In this document: positions 16,028 through 23,845 of the stretch, piece after piece
Layout of the letters: every line of letters begins with the position of its first letter
Numbering within the stretch: the stretch's first letter is position 1
NCBI GenBank assembly: GCA_023393015.1
Contig: JAEWMY010000018.1
Location: 1 to 26,513, forward strand
Direction: 5' to 3'
Origin: Spirochaetota bacterium
Lineage (GTDB): Bacteria > Spirochaetota > Spirochaetia > Treponematales > Treponemataceae
DNA: 26,513 nucleotides
Made by a program: the position numbers and the translations under genes
Notes under the pieces: generated by a model
What the model saw: the letters and a program-made list of their open reading frames with translations, nothing else
Databases searched by the model: none
Told to the model about the DNA's origin: nothing

Positions 16028-18449
16028 TCCCGTCGCGCTTCGTAGCGGCGAGTTGAGAAGCGAGCGGGGAGGCACGCGGCGCGGAACGCGGCGAGGACCG
16101 CTTGGCGAACGCGTGGGCGATCACCTCTTCCATGGTCGAGACCGGATGGAACGTGATGCCCTTCCTGACGTGCCCGGGTATCTCGTCGAGATCGCGCACG
16201 TTCGCCTTCGGAATGATTATCTCGCGTATGCCGTTCCGGCGCGCCGCGATCGTCTTTTCCTTCAAGCCGCCGATGGGCAGGACCTGCCCGGTAAGCGAAA
16301 GCTCGCCGGTCATCGCGAGATCCTTGCGGATCGTCGCTCCCCGCGCGAGCGAAAGGAGGGCCGTCGCCATCGTGATGCCGGCGCTCGGGCCGTCCTTGGG
16401 CGTCGCGCCCTCGGGTATGTGCAGGTGCACGAGACGCTTCTCGTACCACTCTTGCGTGATCTCGCCCGAATCGGTGAGGTAGTGACGTACCCATGACCAG
16501 GCGATCGACGCCGATTCCTTCATGACGTCGCCCATCTGACCGGTGAGGCTGAAGCCTTCCTTGCCGGGATTCGATATCGCCTCGATGATGAGCGTATCGC
16601 CGCCCATGCTCGTCCACGCGAGGCCGACGGCGGTTCCCGGCCTGTCGGCCTTTTTGTCGTCATCCCCGCGGAACAGGGGCTTTCCGAGGGACTTCTCTAT
16701 CGAGGCGAGATCCGGCGCGATCTTCTCGCCGGCCGGACGTTCGCCGAACACGATCTCCGTCGCGTACTTCCGGTGAATCTTGTCGAGGTTCTTCTCGAAA
16801 TTCCTCACGCCCGCCTCGCGCGCGTAGGAATTCGCGATGAACAGAAGCGCCTCCCTCGAGTAGCGCACCTGGTTTTTCGAAAGCCCGTTCTTCTCGAGGC
16901 TCCTCGGCACGAGGTACTTTTTCGCGATCTCGAGCTTCTCGGTGTCGATGTAGCCCGACAACTGTATGACCTCTGCCCTGTCGAGCAACGGGCCGGGTAT
17001 CGAATCGAGCGTGTTCGCCGTCAGGATGAACAGCACGTTCGAAAGATCGTAGGGAAGGTCGAGATAGTGGTCGCGGAACGAGACGTTCTGCTCGGGATCG
17101 AGCACCTCGAGAAGCGCGCTCGAAGGGTCTCCCTGATAGCTCATCCCCATCTTGTCAACTTCGTCTATCATGAACACCGGCGATTTCGTCTTGACGATCT
17201 TCAGGCCCTGGATGATCTTTCCGGGCATCGCCCCGACGTACGTCCGCCTGTGGCCCTTTATCTCCGCCTCGTCACGCATGCCGCCGACGGAGAACCGGAA
17301 AAACGGCTTGTTCATGGCGCGCGCTATCGAGCGCCCGACGCTCGTCTTGCCGACGCCGGGGGGGCCCACCAAGAGCACGATAGATCCCTTCGTGTCCTTC
17401 CTGAGCTTCCGAACCGCGAGATACTCGATGATCCGCTTCTTGACGTCCTCGAGGCCGTAATGGTCCCCGTCGAGCACGTCGCGCGCGGCGGGCAGGTCGT
17501 ACGATTCCCCGGCGGGAGCGTCCCACGGCAGGCTTACGATCGTCTCGAGGTAATTTCGGCTGACGATATACTCGCTTGAATTGGGTTCCATGAGCGAGAA
17601 TTTCTCGAGCTCGGCTTCGACCGCTTCCTTGATCTCGCCGGTAAACTTGAAGGACTCGACCTTTTCCTTGAACTTCTGATAATCGGAACTCTTCGCGTCC
17701 GTCGCGATACCGAGCTCTTCCTTTATCGCCTTGAGTTCCTCCCGGAGGAAGTATTCGCGTTGGTTCTTCTCGATACGCCCGTTTATCTCGTTCTGGATTT
17801 TCTTCTGCACCCGGAGGAGTTCCTGCTCCTTCTTGATGAAGACGAGTACCTGCTCCATCCGCTGACGCACGTTCACGATCTCCAGTATGCGCTGCTGGTC
17901 TCCCTTGTCGATGTTGAGTATGCTCGCGATGAAGTCGGCTATCTTCCCGGGATGGTCGATATTGATCATGTTGAGCCGCATTTCCTCGGAAAACAGGGGA
18001 TTGTTGTCCGATATCTCCTTCATCTCGCCGATGAGCGCCCGCGTCAGCGCCTTAACCTCGAAGGTATCGGATTCCTCGTCCTCGAGGTAATCCACGATGG
18101 CGATCATGGGGTTCCGCTGGTTGATCTCCTTGCGCACGCGGAAACGCTTGAGCGTCGAGATAAAGACGTTTACCCCGCCGTCGGGAAGGTTGATCTTCTT
18201 TATGATTCTGGCCACGGAACCTACGTGCCACAGATCGTCGATCGTGGGCGATTCCGCGTCGTTCTTCGTCATGCAAATCCCGATGAATCCGTCCCCGGAC
18301 GATACCTCCTCTATCGCCTTCACGTCGTCCTGGTTGTTTATCATGACGGGCGTGAAGATTCCGGGAAATATCGGCCGACCGGTAAGGGGAATGAGGTGTA
18401 GCTTGTTCGGCAATAGCTGCTCTATCGGAACGATTGTTTGTTCGGGCAT
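16011..18449 (-). CDS. lon: ATP-dependent protease Lon
   Basis: This 812-residue cytoplasmic AAA+ serine protease degrades damaged and regulatory proteins. The N-terminal substrate domain covers about 15-210, followed by a long charged helix region (205-285). Walker A GPPGVGKT spans 362-369 and Walker B FMIDEVD 426-432. The protease domain has catalytic Ser689 in PKDGPSAG and Lys732 in GGLKEK; the 43-residue spacing equals that of E. coli Ser679/Lys722. The last 30 residues (about 783-812) form a Ser/Pro/Arg/Ala-rich tail beyond the usual Lon end, and its final codons overlap the end of pbpC on the other strand by 17 bp. The ATG at 18449 has no SD; a strong promoter sits 7 bases upstream, predicting a leaderless mRNA. 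No HrcA or heat-shock operator is seen. Confidence 0.97.
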   Translation of the reverse strand: MPEQTIVPIEQLLPNKLHLIPLTGRPIFPGIFTPVMINNQDDVKAIEEVSSGDGFIGICMTKNDAESPTIDDLWHVGSVARIIKKINLPDGGVNVFISTLKRFRVRKEINQRNPMIAIVDYLEDEESDTFEVKALTRALIGEMKEISDNNPLFSEEMRLNMINIDHPGKIADFIASILNIDKGDQQRILEIVNVRQRMEQVLVFIKKEQELLRVQKKIQNEINGRIEKNQREYFLREELKAIKEELGIATDAKSSDYQKFKEKVESFKFTGEIKEAVEAELEKFSLMEPNSSEYIVSRNYLETIVSLPWDAPAGESYDLPAARDVLDGDHYGLEDVKKRIIEYLAVRKLRKDTKGSIVLLVGPPGVGKTSVGRSIARAMNKPFFRFSVGGMRDEAEIKGHRRTYVGAMPGKIIQGLKIVKTKSPVFMIDEVDKMGMSYQGDPSSALLEVLDPEQNVSFRDHYLDLPYDLSNVLFILTANTLDSIPGPLLDRAEVIQLSGYIDTEKLEIAKKYLVPRSLEKNGLSKNQVRYSREALLFIANSYAREAGVRNFEKNLDKIHRKYATEIVFGERPAGEKIAPDLASIEKSLGKPLFRGDDDKKADRPGTAVGLAWTSMGGDTLIIEAISNPGKEGFSLTGQMGDVMKESASIAWSWVRHYLTDSGEITQEWYEKRLVHLHIPEGATPKDGPSAGITMATALLSLARGATIRKDLAMTGELSLTGQVLPIGGLKEKTIAARRNGIREIIIPKANVRDLDEIPGHVRKGITFHPVSTMEEVIAHAFAKRSSPRSAPRASPLASQLAATKRDGISRER

Positions 18450-18456
18450 ACGGATA

Positions 18457-18484
18457 ATATTACCAAATACGCGTCAAAAGTCAA
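18457..18484 (-). promoter_or_regulatory. lon promoter, predicted leaderless
   Basis: On the minus strand TTGACT (18479-18484), 16 bases, TAATAT (18457-18462) with an extending TGG just before the hexamer. Only 7 bases separate the hexamer from the lon ATG, so the expected +1 falls within a base of the start codon. Confidence 0.65.
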
Positions 18485-18504
18485 ACCAAAGCCGTACCGA
18501 CGCG

Positions 18505-18533
18505 TGGCCAGGTACGAGAAAGCGTGCTATACT
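18505..18533 (+). promoter_or_regulatory. dCMP deaminase promoter, predicted leaderless
   Basis: TGGCCA (18505-18510), 17 bases, TATACT (18528-18533) with TGC immediately before it. Eight bases separate it from the ATG at 18542, leaving no room for a ribosome binding site in the RNA. The string GTGCTATACTG and the ATGAAAAAC that follows match the macroglobulin gene start. Confidence 0.55.
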
Positions 18534-18541
18534 GCGGATCT

Positions 18542-19048
18542 ATGAAAAACGAGTCGGAAAAGGGATACGCGCGGCCGTCATGGGACGAGTATTTCATGGA
18601 AGTGTGCAGGGCCATCGCGAAGCGGGCGACCTGCGACCGCGGCCGTTCGGGATGCGTGATCGCCCGCGACAACCAGATTCTCGTTACCGGGTACGTCGGA
18701 AGCCCGAGGGGCCTTCCTCATTGCGACGAGGTCGGCCACCAGTTCAAGAAACTGCACCACGAGGACGGAACGGTAACCCAGCATTGCGTGCGTACGGTAC
18801 ATGCCGAGCAGAACGCCATCTGCCAGGCGGCGCGCCGGGGCATTTCCATCGACGGCGCCACCCTCTACTGCCGGATGACTCCCTGTCGCACGTGCGCCAT
18901 GCTCATCATAAATTGCGGAATCACGCGCGTGGTTGCCGAACGGCGCTATCACGATTCGGCGGATACCGTCGAGATGTTCCGCGCCGCGGGAATCAGGCTG
19001 GAGCACGTCGTCGACGAAGTGCAGGAATACTCGGGCCAAAAAGGCTGA
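18542..19048 (+). CDS. Deoxycytidylate (dCMP) deaminase, ComEB family
   Basis: This 168-residue zinc-dependent cytidine/deoxycytidylate deaminase-fold protein most likely converts dCMP to dUMP for thymidylate synthesis. Zinc ligands are visible as His87 with catalytic Glu89 (HAEQNAI) and Cys115/Cys118 in TPCRTC. The opening RPSWDEYFMEVC and the extra conserved Cys/His residues (Cys31, His60, Cys61, His66) match the dCMP deaminase/ComEB family rather than tRNA or free-cytosine deaminases. The ATG at 18542 fits the family N-terminus; an in-frame GTG at 18524 lies inside the promoter. It is divergent from lon (92 bp between start codons) and convergent with thrC, with 9 bp between stops. No terminator was recognised in that gap. 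Confidence 0.9.
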   Translation: MKNESEKGYARPSWDEYFMEVCRAIAKRATCDRGRSGCVIARDNQILVTGYVGSPRGLPHCDEVGHQFKKLHHEDGTVTQHCVRTVHAEQNAICQAARRGISIDGATLYCRMTPCRTCAMLIINCGITRVVAERRYHDSADTVEMFRAAGIRLEHVVDEVQEYSGQKG

Positions 19049-19057
19049 ATACCCCGC

Positions 19058-20479
19058 TTACAGGTTCTTCAGCAGCCAGTCCTTGAACGCGGCGTAGTCG
19101 TTCGACATCGGCGCGGAACGGTCCGGAAGCGACATGACCCGCTCGAGCCGTTCGGGCATCGAAGGTTCGCGCCCTATCGCCGACCTGACGGTCTCGCCGA
19201 ACTTGGCCGGGTGGGCGGTTTCGAGCAAAAGCCCGACGCATTTCCTGTCGGCGCAGTCCTTGGCCCACTCGGGCGCGGTCTTCGCGGTTCCCCGGAATCC
19301 CGGCGTTCCCGCGGGAAGTTTCTTGCCCGCGAGCATGGCGGCGAGTTCTCCGGAACGGGCCGCGTCCCATGCCTTCCATGCTACCGCGCCGTGCGGGTCT
19401 ATGATGTAACCCGTCCGGTCGTTGCACGAGCGGATCGCTTCCGTAGTTCCCGCGTCGTCGAGCCAATATCCCGCGAGCAGTTTTCTCGCCTCACTGAGGG
19501 AATACATCGAGGCCATGCGCTCGTAATTGCTCGGCGCCCCCACGTCCATCGCGTTCGAAAGCGTCGCCACGGAAGGACGCGGGCGGTATTCGCCCGTCGC
19601 GAGCCACTCGGGCACGGTGTCGTTCGCGTTCGTCGCGGCTATGAAGCCGCGGATCGGCGCGCCCATCTTCCGCGCGATAAGGCCCGAGGTGAGGTTTCCG
19701 AAATTACCCGACGGTACCGTGACGACGAGCGACGGGCAATCGATCCTGCTGTCGTAAGGGCACCGGTCCATGACGAGGAGCGAGCCGTATACGTAGTAAA
19801 AGGACTGCGGCAAAAGGCGCGATATGTTGATCGAGTTCGCCGAGGATAGCCTCAGTTTTCCGCGAAGCGTGGCGTCGGTAAAGGCCTTCTTGACGAGGGC
19901 CTGACAGTCGTCGAAGGTGCCGGTCACGGAAAGGGCTCGCACGTTTCCCTCGAAGGTCGAAAGCTGTTTTTCCTGTAACGGGGAAATTTTCCCCGTCGGG
20001 TAGAGGATCGTGACGTCGATTCCCGGAACTCCCTGAAAGGCGCTGCCGACCGCGCTGCCGGTATCGCCCGAGGTCGCGACGAGGATATGCAGGGGGTCGC
20101 GTTCGCCCCGGTTGAAGTACGCCATCATCCTCGCCATGAACCTCGCGCCGAAGTCCTTGAACGCGCACGTCGGTCCGTGAAAGAGCTCGAGGACGTACGT
20201 CGTGGGATCTATCGGCGCGACGGGCGCCGTAAAGGGATACGCGTCGGCGATGATCGCCATGAGCTCGCCCTCGGGTATCTCGTCGCCGATAAACTTCCTC
20301 GAAATCTCGAAGGCGATGTCCCTGAATGACGGCGCGGGATTTTTGCACAGGAATGACGGATCAAGCTCCGGTATGCTCTCGGGAACGTAAAGTCCGCCGG
20401 TTTCAGGGTCCATTCCCCGCAAAACGGCCGTACGAAAGGAAACTGAACGGGAAGGATCCCTCGTGTCGCGGTAGTTCAT
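19058..20479 (-). CDS. thrC: Threonine synthase
   Basis: This 473-residue PLP enzyme converts O-phosphohomoserine to threonine and phosphate in the cytoplasm. The PLP-binding Lys108 lies in FHGPTCAFKDFG, and the phosphate- and PLP-contacting loops VATSGDTGSA and TVPSGNFGN follow. Length and N-terminus (MNYRDTRD..) fit the longer E. coli/yeast-type subfamily. The ATG at 20479 has no Shine-Dalgarno; TATAGT lies 6 bases upstream, so the transcript is predicted to begin at the start codon. No threonine-rich leader peptide or attenuator is present. It is divergent from deoC with 65 bp between start codons, and homoserine pathway genes are not adjacent. Confidence 0.96.
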   Translation of the reverse strand: MNYRDTRDPSRSVSFRTAVLRGMDPETGGLYVPESIPELDPSFLCKNPAPSFRDIAFEISRKFIGDEIPEGELMAIIADAYPFTAPVAPIDPTTYVLELFHGPTCAFKDFGARFMARMMAYFNRGERDPLHILVATSGDTGSAVGSAFQGVPGIDVTILYPTGKISPLQEKQLSTFEGNVRALSVTGTFDDCQALVKKAFTDATLRGKLRLSSANSINISRLLPQSFYYVYGSLLVMDRCPYDSRIDCPSLVVTVPSGNFGNLTSGLIARKMGAPIRGFIAATNANDTVPEWLATGEYRPRPSVATLSNAMDVGAPSNYERMASMYSLSEARKLLAGYWLDDAGTTEAIRSCNDRTGYIIDPHGAVAWKAWDAARSGELAAMLAGKKLPAGTPGFRGTAKTAPEWAKDCADRKCVGLLLETAHPAKFGETVRSAIGREPSMPERLERVMSLPDRSAPMSNDYAAFKDWLLKNL

Positions 20480-20485
20480 GAAATC

Positions 20486-20514
20486 ACTATATCATACGGT
20501 CGGCAAACGGGCAA
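20486..20514 (-). promoter_or_regulatory. thrC promoter, predicted leaderless
   Basis: On the minus strand TTGCCC (20509-20514), exactly 17 bases, TATAGT (20486-20491) with TGA just before the hexamer. Six bases then lead to the ATG at 20479, which places the A of the start codon at the expected +1. Confidence 0.6.
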
Positions 20515-20529
20515 TGCGAGGCGTTGTAT

Positions 20530-20537
20530 GCTATACT
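20530..20537 (+). promoter_or_regulatory. deoC extended -10 promoter, predicted leaderless
   Basis: TG-C-TATACT, with the hexamer at 20532-20537, lies 7 bases before the ATG at 20545. The intervening TACGCTC contains no purine-rich ribosome binding site. No good -35 is present at 16-18 bases. The region expected to hold it is the same block (20509-20514) that forms the thrC -35 on the other strand. Confidence 0.55.
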
Positions 20538-20544
20538 TACGCTC

Positions 20545-21267
20545 ATGGAACCGATTAACCGATATCTGGACGCGGCCGTGCTGAAACCGGAAATGACCCG
20601 CGCCGAGGCGATCGCCGCGATACGCGAAAGCGTGGCATGGAAGACGAAAACGGTCTGCGTGCGGCCGTTCGACATACCGCTCGCCAAGGAGTTGTGCGCC
20701 GGAAGCGAAACGGGCGTGAGCTGCGTCCTTTCGTTTCCCCACGGCACGGCCCCAACCGCCGTCAAGGCCTTCGAGGCGAACGAGTACATAAAGATGGGCG
20801 CCGACGAGATCGACATGGTGGCGAATTACGGGATGATCCGCTCCGGGGAGTGGGAATACGTCAAGGCGGACATAGCGGCCGTTTCCGACGTCTGCCGCGC
20901 TCACGGCGTCGCGCTCAAGGTTATCTTCGAAACCTGCCACCTGACCAGGGAAGAGATAGAAAAGACGACCGAGATATGCGTGACGTGCGGGGCCACCTTC
21001 GTGAAGACCTCCACGGGTTTTTCGTCCTCCGGCGCGAGCGTAGAGGCGGTTCGAACGATGCTCGAAGCCGGCAAGGGGCGGATACAGGTAAAGCCGTCGG
21101 GCGGGATTCGCGACCGCGAAACGGCCGTCGCGTACATAGAAATGGGGGCGACGAGACTCGGCACGAATTATTCGGCGAGCGAGGCGCTCATACGGGGGAC
21201 AAAGACGGACAAACAGGCGCCAAGGGAAGCGAAGTCGAACGGCGAAGCTCCCGCGGGCTCGTACTGA
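20545..21267 (+). CDS. deoC: Deoxyribose-phosphate aldolase
   Basis: This 240-residue class I aldolase splits 2-deoxyribose 5-phosphate into glyceraldehyde 3-phosphate and acetaldehyde during deoxynucleoside catabolism. Visible active-site elements of the TIM barrel are Asp90 in DEIDMV, Lys125 in LKVIFET, the Schiff-base Lys154 in FVKTSTGF and Lys183 in VKPSGGIR. The last 20 or so residues are polar and Ala/Gly/Pro-rich, extending past the usual end. The ATG at 20545 fits the family start. No phosphopentomutase or nucleoside phosphorylase gene is adjacent, so it is a stand-alone gene here. It converges on the GH43 gene with a 40-bp gap containing a GC-rich hairpin. Confidence 0.95.
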   Translation: MEPINRYLDAAVLKPEMTRAEAIAAIRESVAWKTKTVCVRPFDIPLAKELCAGSETGVSCVLSFPHGTAPTAVKAFEANEYIKMGADEIDMVANYGMIRSGEWEYVKADIAAVSDVCRAHGVALKVIFETCHLTREEIEKTTEICVTCGATFVKTSTGFSSSGASVEAVRTMLEAGKGRIQVKPSGGIRDRETAVAYIEMGATRLGTNYSASEALIRGTKTDKQAPREAKSNGEAPAGSY

Positions 21268-21281
21268 GCGCGAGCGTCAAT

Positions 21282-21307
21282 CCGCGCCGACGTCTGGTCG
21301 CGCGCGG
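21282..21307. terminator. GC-rich hairpin between convergent deoC and GH43 genes, without a T-run
   Basis: CCGCGCCGAC (21282-21291), loop GTCTG, then GTCG (21297-21300), a bulged C, and GCGCGG (21302-21307) pair as a 10-bp stem. It fills the short gap between two converging stop codons, the position of a bidirectional terminator, but neither strand has a U-tract afterwards. Confidence 0.4.
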
Positions 21308-22975
21308 TCAATCGACGATATACGAAAAGTACTCGAAGTCCGCGGTCGCGGTATAGTTGACGGTATCGACGCAGAACATCCCGACGAAGGCCCCGGTAAA
21401 CCCGAGCCCGTCAAACTCGTCCGACAGGACGGTCGCGTCGAGTACGGGCCGAAGCTCCACCCAGGACTCGCCGTCAAGGGAATAGCGGAACCGCCCGCGA
21501 GCGCCCCGAGCCGTTACGCCGAGCCATACGGGACCCGCCTCCGGGATATACGCCTCGTTCCAGAGTTTGTATTCGCCGGCGACGAATGTCATGACGTTCA
21601 GTATCCGACCCCGCTCATCGTCGCGGGAAACGAACAGCAAATACTGGTTTTGCTCGTCGTAACGCCAGGTCAACCCGGCGAGATGCTGATAGCTTTCCGG
21701 CTTGAACTCGAGCTTCGTCTCTGCCCGGAAGTCAAAACAAGTTTGCCGCCGCGCAAGCAGGGTTTGACCGTACGGCGAAACCGGCGACTGACCTCCCCGC
21801 AATCTGAGAAAGCCGGGCCTCGCCTTGAGCGAATACGCGGCCGGATCGCGGGCTACCCGAAGGTTCTTGAAATCCCCGGATATCTCCTTGTCGAACCGAT
21901 AGGTCATCGTCGCGTTGACGTTCGTGGAAACGGCATCGTCGCCCGAGGATCTCGCCGTGCCCGCCGCGCCGGCCGCGCCGGCCGGGCCCGCCGGGCTTGC
22001 CGCGACGGACGGAGACTCGAAGGTATCGGTCGGGTAATTCCGGTAGACGCCGTTTTCGCGAAGCGGCGTTCCGGCGGGAGGCTTTACGTAAGGCCAGTCA
22101 TCGTGCCATTCAAGCTCCACGATGGACGTTTCCCGCCCGAGCACGCAACGTTCCGTTCCGGGAAGTGGCCTACCGCACAAAAAAGCCAGGTACGTCCTGC
22201 CGTCCGGCGTATCGCACCAGCTGCCGTGTCCGGCCTTTTGTATGGGTATATCTTCGTGACCGTATGACGATATTAGGGGATTTTGCGGATGAAGCTCGTA
22301 CGGTCCTTCCCGGTTACGCGAACGCGCGAGGGTCACGGCGTGTTCGAGCCAGGTTCCGCCCTCCGCGGCCATGACGTAATACCAGCCGTTTCGTTTATAG
22401 AGATGCGGGCCCTCGACCAACCCGATATGCGAGCCCGGAAATATCTTTTTCACCGGGCCGACGAGCTTCCGTCTTGCCGGGCTGTAGCGTTGAATGAGGA
22501 TACCTGAAAACTGCTTGCTTCCCGCGCGCCGGTAGTCCCATTCCATGTTTACGAGCCATTTCGTGCCGTCATCGTCATGAAAGAGCGAGGGATCGAAACC
22601 GGAGGAATTGAGATATACGGGATCGGACCAAGGTCCTTCGATAGTCGGCGCGGTCGTCAAGTAATTCGGGGTATCCTTCCAGGGACCCGCGTTCCAGGAC
22701 CGCACGTTGGTAAAGATGAGCCAAAACAGGCCGTCCGCCCAGGTAAGGCAGGGAGCCCAAACGCCGCATGAAGGGACGGCGCCGTCCATGTCGAGGAGGC
22801 GCCGTTCGTCCAGGGGCGACGGGAGGGATTCCCAGGTCGCGAGATCCCGCGACCGGTGGAGTTCCACGCCCGGATACCATTCAAACGTCGAGTTGGCTAT
22901 GTAGTACCATTCGCCGACACGAAGAATTGAAGGATCGGGATGAAACCCCGGAAGAACCGGATTCTTGACCCGCAT
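21308..22975 (-). CDS. Glycoside hydrolase family 43 beta-xylosidase / alpha-L-arabinofuranosidase
   Basis: This 555-residue GH43 enzyme has a five-bladed propeller (about 1-315) and a C-terminal concanavalin-like sandwich (about 355-555), the order of Selenomonas SXA-type beta-xylosidases. Catalytic residues are visible as Asp14 (GFHPDPS), Asp128 (GFDPSLF) and Glu188 (LVEGPHL), close to the SXA triad. No signal peptide is present, so it should hydrolyse imported xylo- or arabino-oligosaccharides in the cytoplasm. The ATG at 22975 has GGGAGGGG about 6 bases upstream. It is the last gene of the transporter operon, 27 bp after the MalG-like permease gene. A Pro/Ala/Gly-rich linker with GAAGAAG lies at the domain junction (residues about 322-350), where relatives have a tight connection. 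Xylosidase versus arabinofuranosidase specificity cannot be decided by eye. Confidence 0.92.
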   Translation of the reverse strand: MRVKNPVLPGFHPDPSILRVGEWYYIANSTFEWYPGVELHRSRDLATWESLPSPLDERRLLDMDGAVPSCGVWAPCLTWADGLFWLIFTNVRSWNAGPWKDTPNYLTTAPTIEGPWSDPVYLNSSGFDPSLFHDDDGTKWLVNMEWDYRRAGSKQFSGILIQRYSPARRKLVGPVKKIFPGSHIGLVEGPHLYKRNGWYYVMAAEGGTWLEHAVTLARSRNREGPYELHPQNPLISSYGHEDIPIQKAGHGSWCDTPDGRTYLAFLCGRPLPGTERCVLGRETSIVELEWHDDWPYVKPPAGTPLRENGVYRNYPTDTFESPSVAASPAGPAGAAGAAGTARSSGDDAVSTNVNATMTYRFDKEISGDFKNLRVARDPAAYSLKARPGFLRLRGGQSPVSPYGQTLLARRQTCFDFRAETKLEFKPESYQHLAGLTWRYDEQNQYLLFVSRDDERGRILNVMTFVAGEYKLWNEAYIPEAGPVWLGVTARGARGRFRYSLDGESWVELRPVLDATVLSDEFDGLGFTGAFVGMFCVDTVNYTATADFEYFSYIVD

Positions 22976-23002
22976 GGAATACCCCTCCCTTGCGCGATAA
23001 CG

Positions 23003-23845
23003 TTACTCTTTGACACCACCCATGGTAATTCCGGAGATGATGTATCGCGACATAAACGCGTAGAAAAAGAGAATCGGCACGATGGACACCGCGATACCGA
23101 GATAGATTCCGCCGTACTCCGTGCGGTAGATATCGCCGCGGAGCATCTGCACGAGCATCGGAAGGGTATACTTCTTGACGCTCGAGATGATGACGAACGG
23201 GGTAAAGAAGTTGTTCCAGGATCCGACGAACGAGAAGATACACTGGGCCGCGATGGCCGGCGTCACGATCGGAAGGATGATCGTGTTGAAGGTCCGGAAC
23301 TCCCCGGCGCCGTCAATGCGCGCCGCGTCGATCAAGTCGATCGAAAGAACCGAGGCGAGATACTGCCTCAGGAAGAGAACCGTACCGGCCGCCGCGATTC
23401 CGGGAATTATCAGCGGTATATAGCTGTCGAGAAGCTTGAGCTTGGCGATAAACTGATAAAAACCGATAAACCCGAGCGAAGCCGGAAGCATCATCACGAA
23501 GAGGATGAGACCCCAGAGGAAATTACGTCCCTTGAACCGATAGACGTGCAGCCCGTACGCGGTCATCGCGGAGAAGTACACGGTCAATACGGTCGAGGTA
23601 ACGGCGATATAGAGGCTGTTGAAGAAGCCTTGCTGAATCTGGAAGTTTCGGCTCGTAAGGGCGTTCCAGTTATACGCGACGTTCGTGCCCGGGATAAGGG
23701 AGATACCCTCGTTGATCTGGGCGTTGGTGCGCGTCGCGTTGATGAGCAGAAGGTATATCGGAACGACGGCGATAAGTGCGAGAATGATCATGAACGCGTA
23801 CACGAAACCCCGCTTGATGTTAAGCGCGCTGTTATAGGATTTCAT
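23003..23845 (-). CDS. Carbohydrate ABC transporter permease, MalG-like (CUT1)
   Basis: This 280-residue inner-membrane permease subunit imports oligosaccharides with its MalF-like partner. Hydrophobic helices are spread along the protein, starting with residues about 13-35. The ATPase-coupling EAA loop is visible as DAARIDGAGEFRTFNTIILP in the last third. The ATG at 23843-23845 has GGGAGG 6 bases upstream; the codon before it is a TTG without separate support. The start codon shares one base with the TGA of the upstream permease gene (TGATG), indicating translational coupling. No ATP-binding subunit gene is present in the window, as is common for CUT1 systems that share one ATPase. Confidence 0.93.
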   Translation of the reverse strand: MKSYNSALNIKRGFVYAFMIILALIAVVPIYLLLINATRTNAQINEGISLIPGTNVAYNWNALTSRNFQIQQGFFNSLYIAVTSTVLTVYFSAMTAYGLHVYRFKGRNFLWGLILFVMMLPASLGFIGFYQFIAKLKLLDSYIPLIIPGIAAAGTVLFLRQYLASVLSIDLIDAARIDGAGEFRTFNTIILPIVTPAIAAQCIFSFVGSWNNFFTPFVIISSVKKYTLPMLVQMLRGDIYRTEYGGIYLGIAVSIVPILFFYAFMSRYIISGITMGGVKE

